DNA of 64,000 nucleotides, from the NCBI RefSeq assembly GCF_026965555.1, contig NZ_CP114040.1, forward strand, positions 6,758,001 to 6,822,000, given 5' to 3'. This DNA is from Nannocystis punicea. GTDB lineage: Bacteria; Myxococcota_A; Polyangia; Nannocystales; Nannocystaceae. Shown here piece by piece: positions 1 to 7,881 of this stretch. A program made the position numbers and the translations under genes. Positions within the stretch are counted from its first letter, which is position 1, and every line of letters begins with the position of its first letter. The notes below the pieces were generated by a model. That model was not told the DNA's origin. It ran no database searches and worked only from the letters and a program-made list of their open reading frames with translations.

Positions 1-506
1 CGTTCCTCGGCAAGCTGCGGATCAAGAAGCTGCGCCTGTTCGCCAACGCCATCTACCGGGACCTGGCCTTCGTGGTCCTGTCGATCCCCGGCGTGTTCCC
101 CTACCAGACGTTCCCCAAGGAGGCGCAGGTCTCTCCGGAGCTGTGGGGCTCGGTCGGCTTCGACTACTACTTCGAGCGCTCGAAGCTGACGCCCGGCGCA
201 GTGCTGGCCTACAAGTCGCCGGCGTCGATCAAGGTCGGCGACACGACCAACGTCTACCGCGAGTACTGGGACCAGGAGGTCCTCCCCGCCGGCGAGAACC
301 CGTTCGACATCCTGTCGGGCAAGCTGACGCTCAAGTGGGACATCGCGCCGTTCTTCGTGGTGGTGTCCGAGCTCCGCTACACGCTCGACAACAACCGCAC
401 GAAGTTCGTCAAGGCGAGCAACGAGTCGGGCCGGATCCGCGTGTTCGAGGACCCGAACGTGACCAACCGCCTCGGCTTCTTCCTGCTCGCGCAGGCGCGC
501 TGGTAA
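1..506 (+). CDS. Outer-membrane beta-barrel protein, 3' part only
   Basis: The reading frame is open from the window edge (first full codon at base 3) to the TAA at 504-506, so the start lies outside the window. About 167 residues are visible. They show alternating aromatic and polar strands (WGSVGFDYYF, KLTLKWDIAPFFVVVSELRYTL) and end in an aromatic residue (LLAQARW), as outer-membrane barrels do. The substrate or role cannot be told from this fragment. It converges on the serpin gene, and a perfect hairpin lies between the two stops. Confidence 0.6.
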   Translation, partial: FLGKLRIKKLRLFANAIYRDLAFVVLSIPGVFPYQTFPKEAQVSPELWGSVGFDYYFERSKLTPGAVLAYKSPASIKVGDTTNVYREYWDQEVLPAGENPFDILSGKLTLKWDIAPFFVVVSELRYTLDNNRTKFVKASNESGRIRVFEDPNVTNRLGFFLLAQARW

Positions 507-527
507 GCAAGAGGCTCTCGCCGTCCC

Positions 528-556
528 GGGCCGCGCGGACCTCGTCCGCGCGGCCC
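528..556. terminator. Perfect 13-bp hairpin between convergent genes
   Basis: The arms GGGCCGCGCGGAC (528-540) and its exact complement (544-556) enclose a CTC loop. It sits between the stop at 506 and the serpin stop at 572, so it probably terminates both transcripts. There is no long T-run, so the termination role is inferred. Confidence 0.6.
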
Positions 557-571
557 TCGTCGTCTGGGTCG

Positions 572-1960
572 TCAGGGCGCGCTCGGGTCGAGCACGCGGC
601 CGAACCAGAGCAGCGTGTCGGTGCCGCGGTCGCGGATCGCGAACAGGAACGGTCGGTCGGCGGTGAAGCTCTGGTCCGCGCCGATGCCTCCTTCGGTGTC
701 GTAGAGCACGATCGCGGTGGCGGCGGCGGCCTCGACGCCCTTCTCGTCCACGCCGAGGAAGGTGCTGTGATACACGTCGGCGATCGCCATCTGGATGCTC
801 GAGAGGCCCGAGAAGTCGCCGCCGCCGAGCTCGAAGGACTTCGTCATCCCGAGCGCCTGCAGGGCCTTCTTGAGCCCGAAGGCGCTCTCGAACGTGAAGC
901 GGGGGACGCCGAGCTCGAGGGGCTGCAGGCTCAGGCCGGCGAGCACCTCGCCCAGCCCGGCGCCGTCGAGGCCCGCGACGTACGCGTCGAACGTGCCCGC
1001 CTCGGGCAAGATGAAGACCATCGACAGCTCGCTGCCCCGCAGCGGCAGCTCCGCCGCCTCGACGCCCGCCCCCTTGAAGTAGGAGGTCGTGTCGAACACG
1101 CCGTGCATCATCGCCACCTCGACCTCGCTGGCGTCCTTGCGCGTGAACTTCGCGCCCTCCTGCACGTACTCGAAGGGCCGTTCCCAGGGCGCCTTGAGGT
1201 AGAGCGCGTTGACGAGGACACCGGTGACCGTGGAGAAGATCGACTTCGGCGGCAAGAGCTCGTCGATCCGGTCGGCGGTCTCGCCTGCGACCCACTTGTT
1301 GATCGCCTTGCGCGAGCCCTCGGGATCGTCGCGGAAGTCGAGCGCGTGCATGTCGCTCCCGTAGTGAACTGCGAGCACGTCGAGGAAGGGCAGCTCCCAC
1401 TCGACATCCAGGCGCCCGAACACCTGATTGACGAGCCTGAGCTGGACCGAGTCGTCGCCCTCGACCTCGCCGGACGTCGGCAGCTCGCGCGCCGCGAACT
1501 CGAGGTCGATGTGGTTGAACGCGTTGTGCAGGCGCGGCTTGTCGAGCGTGAAGTGGAGCGCGTCGGCGATCTCCGCCTCGCTGACGGTGCGCGCGCCCTC
1601 GTGGAGCATGCCGAACGCGACCCGGAGGCTCGTCGGCGAGATGGCGCGGTTGTCCTCGCCGGCCGGCAGGGCCTTGAAGAGCTCCACGGCGAAGTCCCGC
1701 TCTTCGGCCGCCAGCGTGGCGAGCTCCTCGGCGGTCGCGTCCGGCGCGAGGTTCCGCGGCTTGTCCGAGCCGACAGCCTCGCCCGGCGGCGGATTCACCC
1801 CCCCAGGAGTGCCATCCGTGGTGCTCGAAGTCGGGTCGTCGGTGGTGCCCTCGGTCTCACTCGCGCCCTCGCCAGGGCTCGTCCCGGTGCAGGCGACCGC
1901 GCTCAGAAGCAGAGCCAGAGTGGGCAGGGCGAAGATACGGTTCCGTGTGATGGCCGGCAT
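572..1960 (-). CDS. Serpin-family protease inhibitor, predicted lipoprotein
   Basis: 462 residues when started at the ATG at 1960, which places a signal peptide (MPAITRNRIFALPTLALLLS) before a lipobox-like SAVAC. A Thr/Ser/Glu/Asp linker of about 45 residues precedes the serpin fold (ISPTSLRVAFGMLHEGA, then NALYLKAPWERPF). Near residue 406 the reactive-loop hinge EKGVEAAAATAIVLYD has the small-residue pattern of inhibitory serpins, and the C-terminal signature DRPFLFAIRD follows. The expected role is suicide inhibition of serine or cysteine proteases at the cell surface, either self-protection or defence against another predator's proteases. P1 cannot be fixed from sequence alone. An in-frame upstream ATG at 2053 would bury the signal peptide, so I did not use it. 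Confidence 0.93.
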   Translation of the reverse strand: MPAITRNRIFALPTLALLLSAVACTGTSPGEGASETEGTTDDPTSSTTDGTPGGVNPPPGEAVGSDKPRNLAPDATAEELATLAAEERDFAVELFKALPAGEDNRAISPTSLRVAFGMLHEGARTVSEAEIADALHFTLDKPRLHNAFNHIDLEFAARELPTSGEVEGDDSVQLRLVNQVFGRLDVEWELPFLDVLAVHYGSDMHALDFRDDPEGSRKAINKWVAGETADRIDELLPPKSIFSTVTGVLVNALYLKAPWERPFEYVQEGAKFTRKDASEVEVAMMHGVFDTTSYFKGAGVEAAELPLRGSELSMVFILPEAGTFDAYVAGLDGAGLGEVLAGLSLQPLELGVPRFTFESAFGLKKALQALGMTKSFELGGGDFSGLSSIQMAIADVYHSTFLGVDEKGVEAAAATAIVLYDTEGGIGADQSFTADRPFLFAIRDRGTDTLLWFGRVLDPSAP

Positions 1961-2385
1961 GAGGTTCTGAGAGGTCGCAGGGGCAAGACATATGCCAACC
2001 GAAAGAGCGGGCCGCCCCGAGGCTCGCTCGGCTCCCCGTGACACCAAGGCCATGTGACCGTGACACGGAGGTCATGGCCGCGTTCCTCGCGGCGCCGCGA
2101 ATGCCGCTGGATGCGCGACGGAGGCCCAGACGAACTCGACCGCGCTCGTCCGGCGGCGCATCGACGAGCGACGCCGGCCAATGTGGTGGGGCCGACGCGG
2201 CGTCGACCGTGAGGCAGAGGCGACGTTCGCAGCGCGACATCCCATGTCCCAAGGGACACATCATGATGTCCCTTGAGACATCCCGCCGGGCCGACACGGG
2301 AGCCACCGGCGGCCGAGGGTGCGCCTGCGCGCCCGCATGCGCTGCGACCCCCACTCGACCCGCCGCAGGTCGCAGCGACGCGCCC
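1961..2385. other. Gene-free stretch holding a palindromic repeat pair
   Basis: No convincing reading frame on either strand. It separates the serpin start from the hydrolase stop. The recognisable content is the palindrome pair at 2243-2282; the rest is GC-rich sequence in which I see nothing. Confidence 0.6.
2243..2282. repeat. Dispersed CATG-N10 palindrome, two units
   Basis: Unit 1 is CATG-TCCCAAGGGA-CACA (2243-2260) and unit 2 is GATG-TCCCTTGAGA-CATC (2265-2282). Each contains TGTCC-N4-(G/A)GACA, a 14-bp hairpin. Anchor-to-anchor distance here is 22 bp, not 14. It belongs to the window-wide repeat family. Confidence 0.7.
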
Positions 2386-3306
2386 TCACGCCAGCTCGTG
2401 CAATAGCGCCGTCAGGGCCTCGGGCGCCGAGGCGAACGGCGAGTGGCTGGTCTTGAGGGTCTTGCGGTCGAAGCGGTTGTCGGGCGTCCAGGCGTCGGCC
2501 TCGCGGATCATGAGGTCCTGCAGGGCGAGCGGCAGGGCGCGATCCTCGGTGAGACGGATGAAGGTCCGCGGCAAGCGACCCCAGCGCTCCTTCGTCGCGC
2601 CGACCTCGGTGGTCCAGTAGCCGAGCGGCAGGTCGGGCGTCAGCGCGAGGGCGAAGGCGAGGAACTCCTCTGCCGGGACGTCGTGGTAGAAGGCGGCGCG
2701 CAGGGTGTCGCGGTACTTGGCGTCGCCGCGCGGGTCGATGCGGACGACGCCGGTGTGCGCCGGATCGCCGAGCATCAGGCCGTCGAAGTGCGCCTGCCTG
2801 GCCTCGGGCAGGTCGCCGTAGGCGCTCGAGCGACCGCGCCGCACGGGGCAGTACGCGCTGAGGTAGACGAGACGACCGACGAGCTCCGGCGCGCGCTCCC
2901 CCACCCGCGTGATCACAGTGCCGCCCATGCTGTGGCCGACGAGGATCGGCCGCGATTCGCCCTGCAGCTCACGCAGGGCGGCGATCACGACATCGACGCC
3001 GTCGTCGAGGCGGATGTCCTTCTGCGGCGAGACCTCGGCGGCGAGGGCCGCCTTGTCGCCGGTCAGGTACGCGCGCGGGAACCGGGCCGAGAGGCCGTGG
3101 CCCGGCAGGTCGATCGCCACCACGCGATGGCCCCTGGCGCTGAGCAGCCGGACGACGCGCGTCCAGTGCAGCGCGCTGTGCCAGGCGCCGTGGATCAGCA
3201 GGTACGTGCGCGAGGGTTTGGCCGCCGCGTGGGCCTCGCCGGGGGCGAGGAACGCCGCCGCGCCGGCGGCGAGTCCGAGGTTCTGCAACAACTGTCGACG
3301 TCTCAT
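2386..3306 (-). CDS. Alpha/beta hydrolase, exported esterase-like
   Basis: 306 residues. The N-terminus MRRRQLLQNLGLAAGAAAFL resembles a Tat signal peptide ending near AHA-AA. The mature domain opens with LLIHGAWHSALHW, typical of the esterase branch that includes plant methylesterases and bacterial EstC. The nucleophile elbow is VGHSMGG, and a C-terminal TSHSPF supplies the likely catalytic His. The substrate is unknown. Its start overlaps the stop of the MerR gene as ATGA (3303-3306), so the two are translationally coupled and the hydrolase is very probably the target of that regulator. Confidence 0.88.
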   Translation of the reverse strand: MRRRQLLQNLGLAAGAAAFLAPGEAHAAAKPSRTYLLIHGAWHSALHWTRVVRLLSARGHRVVAIDLPGHGLSARFPRAYLTGDKAALAAEVSPQKDIRLDDGVDVVIAALRELQGESRPILVGHSMGGTVITRVGERAPELVGRLVYLSAYCPVRRGRSSAYGDLPEARQAHFDGLMLGDPAHTGVVRIDPRGDAKYRDTLRAAFYHDVPAEEFLAFALALTPDLPLGYWTTEVGATKERWGRLPRTFIRLTEDRALPLALQDLMIREADAWTPDNRFDRKTLKTSHSPFASAPEALTALLHELA

Positions 3307-3704
3307 GGTCCGGTCGCCTCCTGGGTGCGACTCGCGGCCCTCGCGGCCTCGGCGCTCTGCTGCGCCGCAGCCTTGAGGGTCGCGAGCAGGCGATCACGAC
3401 GCTCCTCCAGCTCCGCGATCAGCAGCTCGATCTCCGCCAGCTTGTCGCGGTGCGCCTGCAGGGCGACGGGACAGAGCACGGCGGCGCCGCCGGTGAACAT
3501 GCAGGCCGGAAAGGTCGCGATCTCTTCGAGCGAGAAGCCGAGACGGATCATGCGCACGACGTGCTTCACCTCGGCCACCGCCTCGTCGCCGAAGTCGCGA
3601 TAGCCATTGAGGAGACGACCGGCGCTGAGCAGCCCGGCCTTCTCGTAATGGCGGATCGCACGGGCGCTGACCCCGGTGCGCGTCGCAAGCTCTCCGATCT
3701 TCAT
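3303..3704 (-). CDS. MerR-family transcriptional regulator
   Basis: 133 residues. It has an N-terminal winged helix-turn-helix (MKIGELATRTGVSARAIRHYEKAGLL) and the LNGYRDF wing typical of MerR proteins. A coiled-coil dimerisation helix follows (HRDKLAEIELLIAELEERRDRLL). Cys68 and Cys78 lie just before the coiled coil, in the region where MerR relatives sense metals, redox agents or small molecules; the pattern does not identify a ligand. It is the first gene of a two-gene operon with the hydrolase. Its own promoter has the distorted 19-bp spacer of MerR-controlled promoters, so it probably regulates itself and the hydrolase together. Confidence 0.93.
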   Translation of the reverse strand: MKIGELATRTGVSARAIRHYEKAGLLSAGRLLNGYRDFGDEAVAEVKHVVRMIRLGFSLEEIATFPACMFTGGAAVLCPVALQAHRDKLAEIELLIAELEERRDRLLATLKAAAQQSAEAARAASRTQEATGP

Positions 3705-3723
3705 CGACTCCTCCCGGACGGCA

Positions 3724-3754
3724 CCCTAAACCTTGACGTCAGTGTCAAGGTCAA
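3724..3754 (-). promoter_or_regulatory. MerR-type promoter with 19-bp spacer and operator
   Basis: On the minus strand a TTGACC -35 box (3754-3749) and a TTAGGG -10-like box (3729-3724) are separated by exactly 19 bp. Between them lies a dyad at 3731-3750 with arms CCTTGAC and GTCAAGG. This over-long spacer with an internal dyad is the known layout for MerR-family untwisting activation. The start codon of the regulator lies 20 bp downstream. Confidence 0.8.
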
Positions 3755-3862
3755 GCGGAAACCGCCGGGGAGCATCACGGCCTCGCAGGCGCTCGCGCGC
3801 GAGCGACGTCGAGGCCGCAGGGGCGCGACAGCGGCCGCGCCCCTGCGAGCTAGCGAGCCTGC

Positions 3863-5821
3863 TCAGTGCAGGTCGAGCCCGCTCACGCCGCCGATCCGTC
3901 GCGAGTCGGCAGCGCCGTACTGCTGACCTCCGGCCGGATAGGTGACGATCGCCTGCACCGCGCCGATCGAGCTCACCGAGTCGAAGTCGTAGCCCATGTT
4001 CTGCAGGCTCGTCCGCACCGAGCTGGAGAAGCCCGACTCGATCTCGGTGTCGGCCGAGCTGCTCCCGCTGTCGATCGACAGCCGCGGGCGCTGCACCGCC
4101 TGCGAGAGGGTCAGATTGTGGTCGATGAGGTTCAGCGTCACCTGCAGCAGGGCGTTGAGGATGCCGGTGCCGCCCGGCGAGCCGTAGGCCGCGATCAGCT
4201 CGTCGCCGAGGAACACCATCATCGGCATGATGGTCGTCCGCGGGCTCTTGCCGCCCTTGACGTCGTTGGCCGCGGGGTTGGCCGCGGTGCCCTGGGGGTC
4301 GTCGTTGAAGTTGAGCAGCTGGTTGTTCAGCATGAAGCCGCGGCCGCGGACCATCAGCCCCGGGCCCCAGGCGTCGCTGATCGTGCTGGTGACGCTGACG
4401 ACGTTGCCGGCCTTGTCGATGATGGTGTAGTGCGTGGTGTCGACGCCCTCGGGCTCCGGGCCCTTGCTCGTGGTCGGCTTCTTCTGTGCGATCGGCCCCG
4501 CGGGGACGTTCGGCGGACTGCCGGCCGAGAAGCTCGAGCGCCGCTGGCCGGGGGTGATCAGGTTGGCGCGCGACTGCACGTAGCTGGGCGCCAGGAGGCC
4601 GCCGATCGGCACGGGGTAGAAGTCGGGATCGCCGAGCCACCTGCCGCGGTCGGCGAACGCGGCGCGCATCACCTCCTGCATGACGTTGAGGGTCCGGAGC
4701 TCGCCGAACTCGTAGTCACCGGCGCCGATCGAGAAGTTCCAGCGCGCCTCGAGGCTCTCGAGCATTTCGAGCATCTGCAGCAGGAAGACCCCGGACGACG
4801 GCGGCGGCGCGGTGACGATGGTGTGGCCGTGGTAGCTGCCGACCAGGGGGGCGTGGGCGAAGTCGGGGTTGGCGTCGTCCGGATCGAACACGCCGAGCTT
4901 GTAGTTGGCGAGGTCGGCGCAGGTCATGCGACCGCGACCGCCGGAGTTGCTGCTGCGGGTCGCGGTCTGCGTCTCGACGATCGCCGACGCGATCCCCGAG
5001 GCGTCCGAGCAGTTGTAGAACGCGGGGGCGCCCCGCGCGGCGATCGCCTGCAGGGTCGTCGCCAGCCTGGGCTGCCTCAGCAAGGTGCCGGTCGAGAGGC
5101 TGTTGCCGTTGGGCCGGAACACGCCGCGCGCCTCGGCGTAGTAGCCCTTGTTGAGCGAGTTGGTGGAGGTCTCCAGCCGCAGCTTCGACGACCCGGTCTC
5201 GCCGGCCAGCCGCGAGCTGATGTTGAAGCCGTTGGTGGCCGCCGCGATCGCTGGCGCGAGCACGTCCTTTGGCTTCATGGTGCCGTACTCTTCCAGCGCG
5301 TGGAGCATGCCCTTCACGGTGCCGGGCACGCCGACGGCGTAACCACTCGTCTGCTTGACGTCGGACGAGTGCGAGGTGTCGTACATCCCGATCGGGGCGT
5401 TGGCCGGCGCGACGTCGCGGAAGTCGATCACGATGGTGTCTTCGGGCGGCGCGTCCGCGAAGTGGATCAGCATGAACCCGCCGCCGCCCATGCCCGAGGA
5501 CTGCGGCTCGACGACGTTGAGCATGAACTGCACCGCGACGGCCGCATCGACGGCGTTGCCGCCCTTGGCGAGGATGTCGCGCCCGGCCGTGGCGGCCAGC
5601 GGCTCGGTGGTGGTGACGACGCCGCCGTGGAACGACTCTACAGGCCCGGTCTGGTTCGGCGTGGTGGGTAGCCGGGGGTCGGCCAGGGCCCGAAATTCCA
5701 GCTCGTCGTCCGCGACGGCGGTGAGCTCGTCCGCCTCGATACACGCGCCCTGGGTGACGAGTGCGGCGGCGAGCAACGCCCGTACGCCGGGTGAAAACTT
5801 GCCTCGATCTTGTTTCGACAT
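3863..5821 (-). CDS. ggt: Gamma-glutamyltransferase, predicted lipoprotein
   Basis: 652 residues from the ATG at 5821. The signal peptide ends in TQGAC, so the enzyme is probably lipid-anchored. The N-terminal nucleophile fold shows VVTTTEPLAATAGRDILAKGGNAVDAAVA, GMGGGGFML and PPPSSGVFLLQMLE. The autoprocessing and catalytic Thr is the first Thr of TTHYTIID (residue 462), which would become the N-terminus of the small subunit; GSPGGTGIL follows. The family hydrolyses glutathione and other gamma-glutamyl compounds or transfers the glutamyl group. An in-frame upstream start at 6109 would prevent export and is rejected. A large imperfect dyad lies just upstream of the start. Confidence 0.95.
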   Translation of the reverse strand: MSKQDRGKFSPGVRALLAAALVTQGACIEADELTAVADDELEFRALADPRLPTTPNQTGPVESFHGGVVTTTEPLAATAGRDILAKGGNAVDAAVAVQFMLNVVEPQSSGMGGGGFMLIHFADAPPEDTIVIDFRDVAPANAPIGMYDTSHSSDVKQTSGYAVGVPGTVKGMLHALEEYGTMKPKDVLAPAIAAATNGFNISSRLAGETGSSKLRLETSTNSLNKGYYAEARGVFRPNGNSLSTGTLLRQPRLATTLQAIAARGAPAFYNCSDASGIASAIVETQTATRSSNSGGRGRMTCADLANYKLGVFDPDDANPDFAHAPLVGSYHGHTIVTAPPPSSGVFLLQMLEMLESLEARWNFSIGAGDYEFGELRTLNVMQEVMRAAFADRGRWLGDPDFYPVPIGGLLAPSYVQSRANLITPGQRRSSFSAGSPPNVPAGPIAQKKPTTSKGPEPEGVDTTHYTIIDKAGNVVSVTSTISDAWGPGLMVRGRGFMLNNQLLNFNDDPQGTAANPAANDVKGGKSPRTTIMPMMVFLGDELIAAYGSPGGTGILNALLQVTLNLIDHNLTLSQAVQRPRLSIDSGSSSADTEIESGFSSSVRTSLQNMGYDFDSVSSIGAVQAIVTYPAGGQQYGAADSRRIGGVSGLDLH

Positions 5822-5840
5822 CCGAAGCTCCTCTCCAGTC

Positions 5841-5877
5841 GCGGAGCTCCGGACGTACGATCGTCCGCGAGCTCCGC
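5841..5877. promoter_or_regulatory. Large inverted repeat upstream of ggt
   Basis: Arms GCGGAGCTC-x-GGAC (5841-5854) and GTCC-xx-GAGCTCCGC (5863-5877) surround an 8-nt centre. The dyad begins 20 bp upstream of the ggt start codon. It could be an operator or a leader hairpin; no matching regulator lies next to it. Confidence 0.45.
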
Positions 5878-6237
5878 GTCGTTCGAGAAAGCTAGCGCGT
5901 GATGATCGGCGCGTTCGCAGGCTGTGTGACGGGCGACTCGACGTCGCGGGCGAGTCGTTCGTCTTCGCCGCGGCCTTGTCGATCGCGACACACGATCGCA
6001 GTGATCCAGGATCACGATCGCGGCGGGGCCCGGCCGCGAGCTCGTGATCCCGGCGGCACGGTCCCACTCTTCTCGCGGATGTCCGCGATGTGGTCGCGAC
6101 TGCGGCCACGGAGCGCCCGCAGGTCCCCGCGGCGCAGGCCCGTCACCGGGCCGCGCGGGCTCGCTGCTCGATGGGGCATGTCCATCGGGTCATGCTCGAT
6201 CGAGCATGCCCTGATGGACATGTCTCTTCGCGCGCCA
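5878..6237. other. Gene-free stretch between ggt and the phosphatase gene
   Basis: No convincing reading frame. It contains the four-anchor CATG array at 6177-6222, which ends 15 bp from the histidine phosphatase stop. Otherwise I see nothing. Confidence 0.55.
6177..6222. repeat. CATG array, four anchors at exact 14-bp period
   Basis: CATG occurs at 6177, 6191, 6205 and 6219. The ten-base spacers are TCCATCGGGT, CTCGATCGAG and CCCTGATGGA, each a near-palindrome of the form YCY-N4-RGR. Every anchor is shared by two adjacent palindromes. It lies just downstream of the histidine phosphatase gene. Confidence 0.85.
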
Positions 6238-6903
6238 TCACGGTCGGTCCCACCACTTCGACAGCTTGGCGCCCGGGCGCCCGGGGTTGGCGGCGTAGTG
6301 CGAGACGTCGTTGTAGAGCATCAGGCGGGCGCGCACGACGTCCTTGAACTCGAGGATGTTGAGGCACGCGGGGGCCTGGTCGAGGCGGTCGCGGTAGCCG
6401 CGGGCGTCGATGCCGAGGAGGCTCGACAGGACCAGGCGGATGGTCGCCTTGTGCGAGACGATCGCGACGGTCTGGCCGGCGTGCTGCAGGACGATCCGGC
6501 GGACGACGGGCAGCGCGCGGGCCATCACCTCCAGGCCCGGCTCGCCGCCCTGGGGCGCGAAGGTGTACGGGTCCTCCTCCCACGCGCCGTACTCCTCGGG
6601 GAAGCGCGCCTCGACCTCCGCGCGCGTGAGGCCCTCCCAGCGGCCGTGGTCGATCTCCCGCAGGCCCGGGTCGGCGATCGGCGCGCTGCGACAGGCGGTG
6701 GACACGATCGTCGCAGTCTCGTACGCGCGCCGCAGCGGGCTCGCGTACACGGCCGCGAGCTCTTGATCGGCGAGCCGCTCGGCGAGGCACTGCGCCTGAC
6801 GCCGGCCCTCGTCGGACAGCTCGACGTCGGTCGAGCCGGCGAAGCGGTCCTCGGCGGACAGCACGGTGGCGCCGTGGCGGATGAGCAGGACTCGGGTGGA
6901 CAT
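6238..6903 (-). CDS. Histidine phosphatase (phosphoglycerate mutase superfamily)
   Basis: 221 residues from the ATG at 6903 (MSTRVLLIRHGAT). The RHG motif at residues 9-11 carries the phospho-accepting His. ELSDEGRRQAQ, ASPLRRAYETA, the acid/base segment LREIDHGRWEGLTRAEVEARFP and the second catalytic His in VAIVSHKATIRLVLSSLLG follow the standard order. The group includes cobalamin (CobC), fructose-2,6-bisphosphatase and broad-specificity phosphatases. The architecture matches the soluble CobC/GpmB-like group, but the substrate is not decided by sequence. No cobalamin genes are nearby. Confidence 0.92.
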   Translation of the reverse strand: MSTRVLLIRHGATVLSAEDRFAGSTDVELSDEGRRQAQCLAERLADQELAAVYASPLRRAYETATIVSTACRSAPIADPGLREIDHGRWEGLTRAEVEARFPEEYGAWEEDPYTFAPQGGEPGLEVMARALPVVRRIVLQHAGQTVAIVSHKATIRLVLSSLLGIDARGYRDRLDQAPACLNILEFKDVVRARLMLYNDVSHYAANPGRPGAKLSKWWDRP

Positions 6904-6990
6904 GCACCCGAGGGTTGCCGGTTCCACGCGAAGTGCAAGCGCCCCGGAGACTCGGAGCCGACGACCCGCGGTCGTCAGCCCCTGCAGCCC

Positions 6991-7608
6991 TCAGAGGTCG
7001 ATGCCGCCGTCGAACTCCTGCAACACGGGCTCCTTCTCCGGCTCCGGCTTCGCCTTCGGCGCCCTGGTCGGCGCCTTGGGCCGGGCGGCCGGCGGAGGCG
7101 TGATCGCGGGCTTCTCGCCGCGCTCGATCCGCGGCTCCGGGGCCAGTTCGCCATCCATCACCTGCTCCGGGGTCGGAGGCTCGAGCGCCTGGGGCACGTT
7201 GACGCCTCCGGCGATCGAGCGCATCACGACCTCCTCCTCGGTCGCCAGCTTGTCGGCGCCCTTCACCGGCCCGTGCGGCGTGCAGGCGCTGAGGGCCGCG
7301 GCCACCCCGGCCGCGGCGGCCGCCTCCGGCAGCCAGCGCCGGAGCAGGCGGGCCGCCGGGACCAGCGCGGACGGGCGAGCGCGCGGTGAATCGGCGTACT
7401 GCAGCTCCCCCTGGGCGTCGCGCCGGAGCGACACGCACACCGAGCGGCCGCGATTGGCGGCCAGGAACGCCTCGGCCTCGGCGCGCGGCCAATTGGCGAG
7501 GACGTGGACGTCTTTCTGACAGTGATCGCAGAAGAATTGGCGGCCGCTGCGGTCGGCGTCGAGGTCGATGGGGCAAGGCCGGGAGATCTTCAGGGTGCGC
7601 GTGTCCAT
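6991..7608 (-). CDS. Uncharacterised protein with Cys motif, TM segment and Pro-rich tail
   Basis: 205 residues. The first 60 carry CPID...FFCDHCQKDVHVLANW...SVCVS, a small Cys cluster resembling an N-terminal domain seen in Bacteroidota and Myxococcota envelope proteins (Cys, then F-C-x2-C-x-K-x-V). A hydrophobic stretch follows (AAAAAGVAAALSAC) that could be a membrane anchor. The C-terminal 80 residues are Pro/Glu/Lys-rich (PPPAARPKAPTRAPKAKPEPEKEP). Metal or disulfide chemistry at the Cys cluster is inferred only. It stands alone on the minus strand. Confidence 0.75.
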   Translation of the reverse strand: MDTRTLKISRPCPIDLDADRSGRQFFCDHCQKDVHVLANWPRAEAEAFLAANRGRSVCVSLRRDAQGELQYADSPRARPSALVPAARLLRRWLPEAAAAAGVAAALSACTPHGPVKGADKLATEEEVVMRSIAGGVNVPQALEPPTPEQVMDGELAPEPRIERGEKPAITPPPAARPKAPTRAPKAKPEPEKEPVLQEFDGGIDL

Positions 7609-7743
7609 CGTCGCCGCCCGAAACGCCGCCCCCAGGACCGCGGCTTACACCCCCGTCGGGCGCCCGCAAGTGCGGAGCGGACCGCCTGCCCCCTGCTCGG
7701 CCCCGCGCGGCCGGCCGAGAGCACCCGCGGGCCGCGGAACGTC

Positions 7744-7775
7744 CATGACTCAATGGACATGTCCGATAAGACATA
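7744..7775. repeat. CATG array, three anchors at 14-bp period
   Basis: CATG at 7744 and 7758 and CATA at 7772, with spacers ACTCAATGGA and TCCGATAAGA. It lies between two divergent starts (7608 minus and 7882 plus). Confidence 0.8.
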
Positions 7776-7881
7776 CCAACCATTCTCGCCGTCGACGATG
7801 CCACGGCCGCGAGCGAGCGCCGGACGAACGGCGCGATCTCGTGCCATTGGCAGGCGCGCCGGCATCCACGACACTCCCGCC

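Noticed and set aside
143..2041. Long plus-strand open frame opposite the serpin gene
   Set aside because: Composition is typical of the antisense of a high-GC gene, with no recognisable domain; the minus-strand serpin explains the region.
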